Virus record (IMG/VR): IMGVR_UViG_3300000116_000172
Coordinates: 1-27,046 of that record
DNA from: a virus
Direction: 5' to 3' (one strand)
Length of the DNA: 27,046 nucleotides
The notes beneath the pieces were generated by a model, which saw only the letters and a program-made list of their open reading frames with translations, was not told where the DNA came from and ran no database searches. Within the stretch, counting starts at the first letter, position 1, and each line of letters opens with the position of its first letter. The translations under genes were made by a program, and so were the position numbers. This document shows positions 18,052 to 25,419 of the stretch, piece by piece.

Positions 18052-18077
18052 AAAAAAGGGGGTGAAAATCACCCCCT
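18052..18077 (-). terminator. Intrinsic terminator-like hairpin in the G leader
   Basis: On the minus strand, AGGGGGTGA pairs perfectly with TCACCCCCT around a TTT loop, giving nine base pairs, and runs straight into a tract of six T. This is a textbook intrinsic terminator. It lies between the tube genes and G, but downstream of the promoter at 18098-18126. It could close the head/tube operon, trim transcription into the tail genes, or act as a protective 5' hairpin. Confidence 0.87.
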
Positions 18078-18097
18078 GTTTCGATTTTCTATTTCAT

Positions 18098-18126
18098 AGT
18101 ATAGTCTAAAAGACCATAAATGTCAA
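18098..18126 (-). promoter_or_regulatory. Sigma70-type promoter upstream of the tail assembly genes
   Basis: TTGACA (18126-18121) and TATACT (18103-18098) have a 17-base spacer on the minus strand, the same boxes and spacing as the promoter at 1200-1228. Transcription would start near 18091, only about 13 bases before the terminator-like hairpin. Confidence 0.85.
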
Positions 18127-18143
18127 GAAATATTTTTTACTAC

Positions 18144-19280
18144 CTAAGATGTTACTGCATTGTAGGTGAGTTTAGCTTCATAACTATCAGCTGTACTTCC
18201 TGGATCTAAACTATCGGTCAAGCCGTGGAATGCAACATCTAAAGAAATAACATCTTCAATAGAGTGTGTGGGCACTTCTAAGTGACATTGTGATAGATCT
18301 ACTTTTAAGCTAGGTGTTCCAGTACCTCCAATGTTAAAAGCCAAACTAAAGTCATTAGTAACTACATTAGTTTTTGAAGCAAGATCAGTAAATAATTGAT
18401 CACTGTCCCCATTGTTAGTACTATCTAAATAACAAGTAAAATTACCTGTAATATTACGAGCACCAGTAACATGTCCTAAAGGTTTATCAACTTTTCCTAA
18501 AGTTTCAGGTGTTAAGAAAGTAATATTATTGTTAAAGGAAAGACTACCGCCTGTAAGTATAGCATTATAAACGCCTGCACCACTTCCAGGGAAGTTAGTA
18601 GTATCTGCAGCTGTAATAGTTAAAGACGTTAGTCTATTACGAATAAAGTTGTCAGTAGAAGAAATACCATCATTAATTGTTACTGAACCTACACTTTCTT
18701 CTGTAATTGCTGAACCAAATCCTGACCAATTAATAGTTGCTACACCGTCAATATCAAAGTCAATAGTTGCTTCATTTACACAACAGCCTGTGAGTTTATA
18801 TGTCTTACTATCGATTTTAAAGAATAAATCAAAAGTACCTAATTCAGATACTTCAGAACCTGTCCAGTCTATTACGGCTGTTGAGGCACCGTTAGTAACT
18901 CCGTTCGACCATGTTGCAGCAGCGCCCGAACTTGCACTAGTTAAAGAGTTTTTTGCTACAAAGTTAGCCCATAGAGCTTCTTCTACAGAGTGTACTGAAT
19001 TTGCGCTGTATCCGTTATCCCAACCGCCCGCTGTAGTTTTTGAATCTATAGGTCTTACATAAGTAGAAAAAGACCATTCAGCAGGTGAAAGAGAGTCGTT
19101 GAACATTCTTTTACTACGTCTACTTTTAGTAGACGCAGAACCTTCTCTTGCTTCTGCTAAAGTTACTTCTGAAGTATTAGTTCCCTGTGAAAACGAATAG
19201 CCTTCTAGAACAGGGATTTCAAAAATATTAGTTCCTTGTTGCAAGTAAACTTTTGTATCTCTGCTAAAAAATAATGACAT
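18144..19280 (-). CDS. Major tail tube protein, second paralogue (378 aa)
   Basis: This protein is a clear paralogue of the product of the gene just upstream. Shared blocks in order are LFFSRDT, SFSQ-TN-SEV, MFNDS--PAEWSFSTY-RP, CCVNEAT-DFDIDG, LTGGS, NNNIT, TPETLG, PLGHVTG, TCYL and CHLEVP-HSIEDVISL. Its place between tail terminator and chaperones is that of a tube protein in lambda-like tails. It lacks the extra loop of its sister around residue 210. The start overlaps the sister's stop as TAATG, so they are translationally coupled. Tube function is assigned by position and size; one paralogue may instead decorate the tube or cap its end. Confidence 0.85.
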   Translation of the reverse strand: MSLFFSRDTKVYLQQGTNIFEIPVLEGYSFSQGTNTSEVTLAEAREGSASTKSRRSKRMFNDSLSPAEWSFSTYVRPIDSKTTAGGWDNGYSANSVHSVEEALWANFVAKNSLTSASSGAAATWSNGVTNGASTAVIDWTGSEVSELGTFDLFFKIDSKTYKLTGCCVNEATIDFDIDGVATINWSGFGSAITEESVGSVTINDGISSTDNFIRNRLTSLTITAADTTNFPGSGAGVYNAILTGGSLSFNNNITFLTPETLGKVDKPLGHVTGARNITGNFTCYLDSTNNGDSDQLFTDLASKTNVVTNDFSLAFNIGGTGTPSLKVDLSQCHLEVPTHSIEDVISLDVAFHGLTDSLDPGSTADSYEAKLTYNAVTS

Positions 19281-20527
19281 TAGTGTCCTCCTGCGTAGCT
19301 AATTACTAGCTCGTCTGTACTTTCCATATTAGAAGGTAATGCGTGGAAGGTTGTTTCGAGAGAAATAACGTCTTCAATGCTATGCGCTGGAACTTCTAAA
19401 TGACAGTTAGCCATCTTAAATTCTACTGCGGGCACTCCTTCAGTAATACCTCCACCTATTGAAAAGGTTAAATTAAATTTGTTAGTAATAGTACTTGTAG
19501 CCCCTAAAACATCGCTAAATAAGTCTGCACTCGCTCCCTCTTCTGCATTTAAATAACAAGTTACAGATCCTCCAACAGTTCGTGTTCCCGTAACATGGCC
19601 TAGAGGTTGATTAACTACACCTAAAGTTTCTGGAGTAATATAAGTAATATTATTATTGATATTAATGCTTCCTCCAGTAAGAGTTACTCCTGCTGTTCCG
19701 CCGGTATTAAGAGAGGAAACTGATAAGTATGAAACTCTATTTCTAATATAGTTAGAATCTTGATTAATGCCTGTTACTGTGATCGGGAAAGCACCCTCAC
19801 TTGCTGCCATATTTGCACTATTTGAAACGTGTACTGAAGATGCACTATAAGCCGGTGAAGCAGTTTTTACCCATAAATCATCGCCTTTTGTAGCTCCACT
19901 AGTAGGTGCTGCATCTTGAACGTATACATTTACTTCTTTAATAATTTTTCCAAAGCCGGCCCAGTTAAGGGTTGCAATACCATCAATATCAAAATCAAAA
20001 GTAGCTTCATTTACACAACACTCTTCTATTTTGTAGGCTGTTGCAATAGTACTAGAATGTGCTGAATCGGAAGAATCTCCCATTAAGAACCAAATATCGG
20101 CGGTGCCTAAAGTTGTTTTATTAGACTCTGCAAAACTAATATCTTGTTTATTTGTACCCTGGCTAATATAAGCTGCGCCCGAGGCTGACTGAGATTTAAA
20201 ACCTAAAGAAGTATAATGAGGTTGTCCTGCAATTAATGCCCAAAGTACTTGCTCTACTGATTGATCTTTACTATTATCTGAGTCGTAGTAAGGTCTTGCG
20301 TAAGTTGAAAAAGACCATTCTGCTGGTGCATATGAGTCATTGAACATTTGACGTGCTCGACGACTTCCCCCAGTAGCATTAGCCATCTCGTTAATAGAGA
20401 CCTCTGAAGCGTTAGTGGCTTGAGAGAATGAAAATCCATCAAGTACAGGCAGTTCCCATACAGTATCTTGGCCCGTTATCTTTATGAAGACTCTCGTATC
20501 TCTGCTAAAAAATAATGAATCTGCCAT
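19280..20527 (-). CDS. Major tail tube protein, first paralogue (415 aa)
   Basis: The first of two tandem related tube genes, starting MADSLFFSRDTRVFI. It has AGGAG seven bases before the ATG, a much better ribosome site than its partner, so it may be made in larger amounts. Relative to the partner it carries an insertion near residues 205-250 that contains APTSGATKGDDLW, a short pattern also seen in fibre proteins. It follows the tail terminator gene after a 61-base gap in which I see no promoter or terminator. Polymerised tube subunits form the tail shaft through which DNA passes. Position and paralogy support the call; the fold is not provable by eye. Confidence 0.85.
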   Translation of the reverse strand: MADSLFFSRDTRVFIKITGQDTVWELPVLDGFSFSQATNASEVSINEMANATGGSRRARQMFNDSYAPAEWSFSTYARPYYDSDNSKDQSVEQVLWALIAGQPHYTSLGFKSQSASGAAYISQGTNKQDISFAESNKTTLGTADIWFLMGDSSDSAHSSTIATAYKIEECCVNEATFDFDIDGIATLNWAGFGKIIKEVNVYVQDAAPTSGATKGDDLWVKTASPAYSASSVHVSNSANMAASEGAFPITVTGINQDSNYIRNRVSYLSVSSLNTGGTAGVTLTGGSININNNITYITPETLGVVNQPLGHVTGTRTVGGSVTCYLNAEEGASADLFSDVLGATSTITNKFNLTFSIGGGITEGVPAVEFKMANCHLEVPAHSIEDVISLETTFHALPSNMESTDELVISYAGGH

Positions 20528-20588
20528 AGTTTTCTCCTATGTTTCTTGAAAAGACTTGGAATTGAACATTTGTTCTTACCAGTATTTT

Positions 20589-21041
20589 CTAGTATCGAAC
20601 CTCTATGAGTATTTCTCCTACTCCTAAAGGCTCTAATACACCTTCATCAGTATCAATACTGACTATTGTGATTTGTTGAGTGTATTGAGTCGTACCTGTA
20701 CGATCTGTATACGCTAGTCTTGAGTTATTTTCGAGTACGGTTTCCACATCTTCTAGCAATTCGTCTAATGCTGTAACTGCGTCCTCGTCTTGTACATAAC
20801 ATCTTACTGTTATGTTTAAAAAGCGGTCTTTATATCCACCGCCTTGATATTCCCTGCTCTCTGAACCTGCGTTAAGATGAATTGCTGGAAATTCTTCTAC
20901 CTCGTCCCAAAACTTTAGTCGAGGAGACACATTCTCGGATACATCAGATAAAAATGCACCAGTGCCATTTATGTCTTTTAACTTATCAACGATGCCAGCA
21001 ACTATGCCTAAACGTCTTGTTGTATAGTCTCTTGTTGCCAT
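20589..21041 (-). CDS. Tail terminator protein (gpU-like, 150 aa)
   Basis: The short protein starts MATRDYTTRRLGIVAGIVDKL and shows the pattern of minor tail U/terminator proteins: an N-terminal helix, a FPAIHLNAGSE strand pair, RFLNITVRCYVQDEDA, then a helix of acidic residues (ALDELLEDVETVLE) and a last strand GEILIEVRY. Such proteins cap the tube when it reaches tape length and join it to the head. It lies between neck and tube genes, as in HK97 and lambda. The start overlaps the neck gene stop as TAATG. Confidence 0.88.
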   Translation of the reverse strand: MATRDYTTRRLGIVAGIVDKLKDINGTGAFLSDVSENVSPRLKFWDEVEEFPAIHLNAGSESREYQGGGYKDRFLNITVRCYVQDEDAVTALDELLEDVETVLENNSRLAYTDRTGTTQYTQQITIVSIDTDEGVLEPLGVGEILIEVRY

Positions 21042-22474
21042 TACTGTCTCCTAGTGTAAAATCTGCCTATTGCGAACTGTGCTGCTATTTCTCTAATAGA
21101 CTTATCAATTAAAACTCTGGGGTCTCTATTTCCATCTGACCAGGGTGGTCTACCTGAACCGTCTTCAAAAACCTGATAAGGATTCTTTGCATAAGTATAT
21201 CCTATACTTGGAAAACCTTTTTTGGTTGTAGTAATATCTGTAACTCTAACACTTTCTGCAAACCTACCAGTTTGATTTTCAAGAGCTGGAGGACCCATAT
21301 TCTTTCTTACTGTGTTTGGTAATTCTTTATTTATTATACCAATCAAATGTAAAGGGCTTGAAGCAGTTCCACGCTTTGGCTGTGTTTTCTTTCTTTTTGT
21401 TCTCTGTGCTGCTTTTGGTATTGCAGCTTTTGCCAAAGTATTATTTCTTGCCGCACCCGATTTTGCTTTTTTCTGAGATGCTTTTGCAGACCTTTTCTTT
21501 AGTTTTGGTTTAACAGCTTTAGTAGTTTTTAAATTAGGCTGTTTCTCGTATTCACTCATAGCCGCATATTCGGCTTGTTTTGTTTTAACTTGCTCTATTG
21601 AGTCTGAGCCTTTCAAACCTTTAATAGGAGTAGAATCTTGTAATCTGTCAATAGCTGCTTTTAGTTGTTTTTTAAGCTTTTGCTTATCTTCAGCAGCCAT
21701 AAAACCTAAGGTTTGGTTTTCTACTCTACTTTGTGCTGTAAAAGTATGATGGTCTGATTTATCATCCCTTACAAAATGTAGGTCTATTCCTAATGCAGCT
21801 AAATTGCTTTTTAGAACCTCTTCACTTGCCTTCTCAGTATAAGTTTTATTCATGGCTCTATCAATAGCATTACGCACATCAGTTTCTAAAATACCTTCTC
21901 CTTCGATATGACCACCTTCAATTAGGTCTGAGCCATATTGTATTTCTTCATCACTGACTTTAAGAGTACGTTTAAACATTCTTTCTTTTTTATCAAACCT
22001 ACCTTTTATTTCTGTTTTTGTGAGCTTTTGATTGTATTCCTCTTTCATAAACTCATTTAAGTCAAGAGCAAAACTATCTAACTCCTCTTTATACAACTTC
22101 TTTAGTTTGGTAAAGTTATCATAGTTTTTATTTTTCTGAGGATTTACCTCTTGAGCAAGGCTTACTCTAATTGAGTGCTGGTTACCTCTAATAAGAACTC
22201 CACGAGTCTTTTTAAATTTTTGTGCTTGCACTCTACAAGCCGCTAAAATACTATATGCCCCATCATTTATTTTCTTTTGTACAGGGCCTTTGTCAAATAT
22301 GTCTAAGATCTTTCTTTCTTTAAATTCTTTTCGTAGTTCTCCTGCTAGAGAACTGGCATTAAAGAAAAAGTTTAACTCGTTTCTATCTGCTTCTTCCTTA
22401 CGGAAAACAGAACTACTTCTTCTTAACTCGCCCTGTAGCTTTACTAAAAAATCTTCGAGACTCTTTCTACTCAT
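21041..22474 (-). CDS. Neck/head-tail joining protein with long N-terminal extension (477 aa)
   Basis: The last 100 residues (about 376-477) resemble HK97 gp10-type neck proteins: TGRFAESVRVTDI, GYTYAKNPYQVFEDGSG, then DPRVLIDKSIREIA. In front is a charged helical region (1-310) that I do not recognise, and a Lys/Ala/Arg-rich low-complexity linker (about 317-370) of histone-H1-like composition. Proteins of this class are commonly 110-170 residues, so this one is greatly expanded. Its place between the connector and tail terminator supports a neck role. The basic linker could touch packaged DNA; that is inference. It is coupled to both neighbours by TAATG. Confidence 0.72.
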   Translation of the reverse strand: MSRKSLEDFLVKLQGELRRSSSVFRKEEADRNELNFFFNASSLAGELRKEFKERKILDIFDKGPVQKKINDGAYSILAACRVQAQKFKKTRGVLIRGNQHSIRVSLAQEVNPQKNKNYDNFTKLKKLYKEELDSFALDLNEFMKEEYNQKLTKTEIKGRFDKKERMFKRTLKVSDEEIQYGSDLIEGGHIEGEGILETDVRNAIDRAMNKTYTEKASEEVLKSNLAALGIDLHFVRDDKSDHHTFTAQSRVENQTLGFMAAEDKQKLKKQLKAAIDRLQDSTPIKGLKGSDSIEQVKTKQAEYAAMSEYEKQPNLKTTKAVKPKLKKRSAKASQKKAKSGAARNNTLAKAAIPKAAQRTKRKKTQPKRGTASSPLHLIGIINKELPNTVRKNMGPPALENQTGRFAESVRVTDITTTKKGFPSIGYTYAKNPYQVFEDGSGRPPWSDGNRDPRVLIDKSIREIAAQFAIGRFYTRRQ

Positions 22475-23049
22475 TAGAAGTTTTTATATAGATCCAAGAC
22501 TCTTTTAATGTGGTCAGGGAACGCTACGTTATTACGCTGACTTGAAGATGACTCGTTTTGTATACTAGCACCTGCTAATGTTTGACGAGCTTTATGTTCA
22601 TCTTTTAAGTAGTAAGTAATTAAGTCAAACACTGCTAATTTTAAATCTGAAGGACAAACTGCATAACCTGCTGTATATTCTACCCTAACAGAGGCTGGTC
22701 CTGTAGGCCAGTTTCTTGCAGTACCAGTCGTATTAACTCTATAAACACTATCTGTAGAACTTTCTAAAAAATATTCTGAAGTAGGTAATCCTGTATAAGA
22801 ATCACTGTAACTATCTCTAATATTTACAGACACAATACTGTTTGCAGGACTTTCTGTTAATTGTACTAAATTAGTTCCCCAGTTAATACTGAAGTTTTCT
22901 ACGTGTGTTGCTGATAAAATACTGTTTCCACAATAAGTTTTTACTAATTGACTCACGGAAGTAATTAAAGACTCAATGCGCTCATCTTCTTTTACGCTAT
23001 TGATTCCTTTATTAATCTTATATTCATTTAAAGATACTAAATTTGCCAT
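22474..23049 (-). CDS. Head-tail connector, HK97 gp6-like adaptor (191 aa)
   Basis: The protein begins MANLVSLNEYKINKGI and continues in the manner of gp6-like connectors: an N-terminal helix pair (EDERIESLITSVSQLVKTYCG), a beta-rich middle (SPANSIVSVNIRD, YFLESS, SVRVEYTAGYAVCP) and C-terminal helices (DLKLAVFDLITYYLKDEH). These form a ring under the portal after packaging. It follows the capsid gene past a terminator, and its ribosome site is weak (only GGA about 12 bases upstream), consistent with lower expression than capsid. Confidence 0.85.
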   Translation of the reverse strand: MANLVSLNEYKINKGINSVKEDERIESLITSVSQLVKTYCGNSILSATHVENFSINWGTNLVQLTESPANSIVSVNIRDSYSDSYTGLPTSEYFLESSTDSVYRVNTTGTARNWPTGPASVRVEYTAGYAVCPSDLKLAVFDLITYYLKDEHKARQTLAGASIQNESSSSQRNNVAFPDHIKRVLDLYKNF

Positions 23050-23068
23050 ATTCTATAAGTCCATTAGT

Positions 23069-23096
23069 AAAAACTTGAGGGAGGCGAACCTCCCTC
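23069..23096 (-). terminator. Terminator after the capsid gene
   Basis: Minus-strand GAGGGAGG pairs with CCTCCCTC around a TTCG loop, eight perfect base pairs, followed two bases later by G and TTTTT. It lies 25 bases past the capsid stop. Since the connector has no clear promoter of its own, this is probably a partial terminator that lets some transcripts continue and lowers downstream gene dosage relative to capsid. Confidence 0.85.
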
Positions 23097-23104
23097 TCGT
23101 TTTA

Positions 23105-23119
23105 TTGGTTAAAAACCAA
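23105..23119 (-). other. Small hairpin just past the capsid stop
   Basis: TTGGTT pairs with AACCAA around a three-base loop, beginning a few bases after the capsid stop codon. It lacks a following T tract. Stacked before the main terminator hairpin, it could protect the 3' end of the capsid mRNA. Confidence 0.6.
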
Positions 23120-23120
23120 A

Positions 23121-25109
23121 TTATGCGCCGCTATATTCAACCTTAACTGCTACATTACCAGTTAGTTGAGTTTTAGTTAGACCCAACGACTGAGAAGCAA
23201 CAATAATATTACGTTGATTCATAACTTCATAGTCCTGTTCAACACTTACGCCACGAAGACGTGGAACTACGTAACCACGAGTATATACAGCTAGAGCAGA
23301 AGTAACGTTTGCTGCGCCAGTTTTGAACTCGTTAGATACAATTACGGGAGAACCGTATAGAGCACCTACAGTACCAGTTACTTTAATAGCAAGCTCAGTA
23401 CCTACTTCATCAAGAGTTTGGAAGTCACCATCACTTAATAGATCATAGTAGGCATCTTGGCTAACGATATAAGTAACATCTGCTGGATTCAAACCATATA
23501 GACCCATTTGTTTACGTGCGTCTAATAGTTTAGCGGAAGTAACTGTAACTGCCGCTGCTGAACCAGCTGCGTTAGTACCAGATTCTACTGCGTCTGCAAC
23601 AAGACCACTGATGTTTGCTGCGTTACCATGAAGGAATGAGTACTCTACTTGCTTACCATGAGCACGTGCAATGCTCTCAGTAATCATTGGCATCAAGTTC
23701 ACTAGAACTGACTCATCTACATCGTTATCGATGAAAGAAGTCGAGATCAAACGATCTGTGTTCATAATTACTTGTTTTGCTTTATAAGCACTTTGAGCAC
23801 CACCATCAGAACTAGCACTAGCTAAAGTACCAGCTTTCTCGGTATCACCTGGAACACCAGTCCAGTTTGCGCCTTGACCATCAGGCTGAATTGGTAGTAC
23901 AGTAGACTTACCATTTACAGTGATTTCACGGAAAAGAGCTGCAACTTTAAGTTCAGATTGAATTTCTTTCTCAATAAGATTAGAAACTTCCTGATCAATA
24001 TCAGCTGCTTCAGCAGTATAATTAATACCAGCTTTTTCTTGAAGGTCTTGAGCAAAACGAGTGTTCATTCCTTTACCAGTAATAGTACCAAGTAAAGAAG
24101 CGTGCATAAACTCTTTACCAAACTTACTTAGATCGCCAGCACCTGAACGGTCAGCAAATTGGCGCTTACTTTTAGACATAGCTTCGATTTCAGCATTTTT
24201 CTCTGCTAGGTCTTTTTGGAAAGAGGCAACTACTTCTTCGATTTTAGCGTCTTTTTCATTAAGTTTCGCTTCAACGTCTGCCATAAGCTTTTCAACACCT
24301 GATTCTACACCAGAGTTAATAACTGTTTTAATTGATTCTGCTTCTAAAGCTTTCGCTTCGTCTGCTTCTTGAGCTGCTTTAGCTTTTGCTTCATCAGCTG
24401 CTTTTTGCTCGGCTTGCTTCATAGCAATCTTAGCAGCAGTGTCTTCTGCTACTTGTTTTGCAAAAGCTTCCAAGTCGATGTCTTTATTGTCCATCTTGAT
24501 CTCCTGATCTGCGGATTTCTCCGCGCTTTTCGGTGCGTCACTAGCTATGCTAGAAGTATTAACTTCGTCCTTAGCCAGAGACTGACCGGCTAGATCTACA
24601 CGATTTGTGAAAGTTTTTTTGAATTCATCGTACTCTTCATCTGAGTCAAATGACTTCGCGAGCGAAAAAGTAGCTGATTGATTGCATGGTACAGATACTA
24701 CCGATACCTCAAACAACTCAGCATCCTTAATCTTTAGTCCGTCGGTTTCCTCTAAATAATCAGCGTCCTTGACCCGGAAACCCACGGAAAAGGCTCCAAG
24801 TACGCCGTCTTTAACAAGTTGCGCCACATTTGCTGGTGCAGCCTTACTAATTTTTGCTTCAAGCTCCAAGCCATCAGGACCGGCTTTCAATCCTGTAGCT
24901 CGACCAATAGGTTTATCATAGTCGTGATTAAACAAGATAATTGGGTTTTTCTCAAAATTTGATAATCCACCTTTCTGCCAAGCTTCGCATGAAATTGAAT
25001 CACCCGCGCGATCAAAGTCTGCTGTACTTGCCATACCACGAATCATCACAGAACCATCATCGGTTTCGTGAGATTTAAAAGTAGATGTTAAATTAAAGAT
25101 TTTATTCAT
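23121..25109 (-). CDS. Prohead protease-scaffold-major capsid fusion (662 aa)
   Basis: Residues 1-155 are an HK97-type prohead protease: His62 in LFNHDYDKPIGR and Ser108 in GAFSVGFR are the expected catalytic pair, and ELFEVSVVSVPCN (about 131-143) is the family's conserved third block. Residues about 206-313 are an acidic Ala/Glu/Lys coiled coil like the HK97 delta (scaffold) domain. Residues about 318-662 are an HK97-fold capsid protein (VNLMPMITESIARAHGKQ, YGLNPADVTYIVSQDAY, LYGSPVIVSN). Protease and capsid are separate genes in HK97. Here a strong internal start at 24494 offers a scaffold-capsid product. The protease should clip the scaffold after assembly, probably near residues 313-320 (inference). 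The start overlaps the previous gene by 8 bases with AAGGAAATAGAAG before it. Confidence 0.95.
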   Translation of the reverse strand: MNKIFNLTSTFKSHETDDGSVMIRGMASTADFDRAGDSISCEAWQKGGLSNFEKNPIILFNHDYDKPIGRATGLKAGPDGLELEAKISKAAPANVAQLVKDGVLGAFSVGFRVKDADYLEETDGLKIKDAELFEVSVVSVPCNQSATFSLAKSFDSDEEYDEFKKTFTNRVDLAGQSLAKDEVNTSSIASDAPKSAEKSADQEIKMDNKDIDLEAFAKQVAEDTAAKIAMKQAEQKAADEAKAKAAQEADEAKALEAESIKTVINSGVESGVEKLMADVEAKLNEKDAKIEEVVASFQKDLAEKNAEIEAMSKSKRQFADRSGAGDLSKFGKEFMHASLLGTITGKGMNTRFAQDLQEKAGINYTAEAADIDQEVSNLIEKEIQSELKVAALFREITVNGKSTVLPIQPDGQGANWTGVPGDTEKAGTLASASSDGGAQSAYKAKQVIMNTDRLISTSFIDNDVDESVLVNLMPMITESIARAHGKQVEYSFLHGNAANISGLVADAVESGTNAAGSAAAVTVTSAKLLDARKQMGLYGLNPADVTYIVSQDAYYDLLSDGDFQTLDEVGTELAIKVTGTVGALYGSPVIVSNEFKTGAANVTSALAVYTRGYVVPRLRGVSVEQDYEVMNQRNIIVASQSLGLTKTQLTGNVAVKVEYSGA
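24492..24505 (-). promoter_or_regulatory. Internal ribosome binding site and start in the protease-capsid fusion
   Basis: AGGAG (24505-24501), a six-base spacer and ATG (24494-24492) lie in the fusion's own frame at codon 206, exactly where the protease linker ends and the scaffold coiled coil begins. Translation from here would give a 457-residue scaffold-capsid protein spanning 24494-23121. The site is at least as good as most true gene starts in the window. The role is inferred. Confidence 0.75.
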
Positions 25110-25419
25110 CTTCTATTTCCTTTTTAACCGAGACTTTAGGTATTGGCTTTTTAACTACTTTCCTAACCTTTGGTGCTACGGGCTTGGGTGGAGGTTCAAC
25201 AATTTTCTCTGTTATTATTTCCTCCCATACTTCAGGAAGATTGACCTTAATAAGTTTTACTACTCTAGGCCATCTCCCAAAATGGTTATTTACTGCTCTA
25301 AGACTAACGGAAGCGTTCGTTAATTTTCCATATTCCTGCTCCGATAGCTCTTTTCCGGCTTCTAACATATCAAATGCTATAGATTTTAGTATTTCTGATC
25401 TTACTCTATCTCTTGCCAC
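25102..25419 (-). CDS. Small basic protein with helix-turn-helix-like segment (105 aa)
   Basis: I do not recognise a virion family for this gene. Residues about 25-60 (SEQEYGKLTNASVSL, then NNHFGRWPRVVKLIK) resemble the small DNA-binding repeat found beside homing endonuclease domains, with its FGxW core. The remainder (75-105) is a Pro/Lys/Val-rich basic tail ending in acidic residues. It starts with GTG (AAGGA nine bases upstream) sharing one base with the portal's TAG, and overlaps the capsid fusion by 8 bases, so it is tightly embedded in the head operon. A role at the DNA-portal interface, in packaging or as a regulator is possible. Function unknown. Confidence 0.75.
   Translation of the reverse strand: MARDRVRSEILKSIAFDMLEAGKELSEQEYGKLTNASVSLRAVNNHFGRWPRVVKLIKVNLPEVWEEIITEKIVEPPPKPVAPKVRKVVKKPIPKVSVKKEIEDE

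Noticed and set aside
17599-18072. Longer version of the chaperone gene starting at GTG 18072
   Set aside because: The start lies inside the terminator-like hairpin and has no ribosome site suited to it; ATG 18021 has AAAGGA and gives a normal G length.
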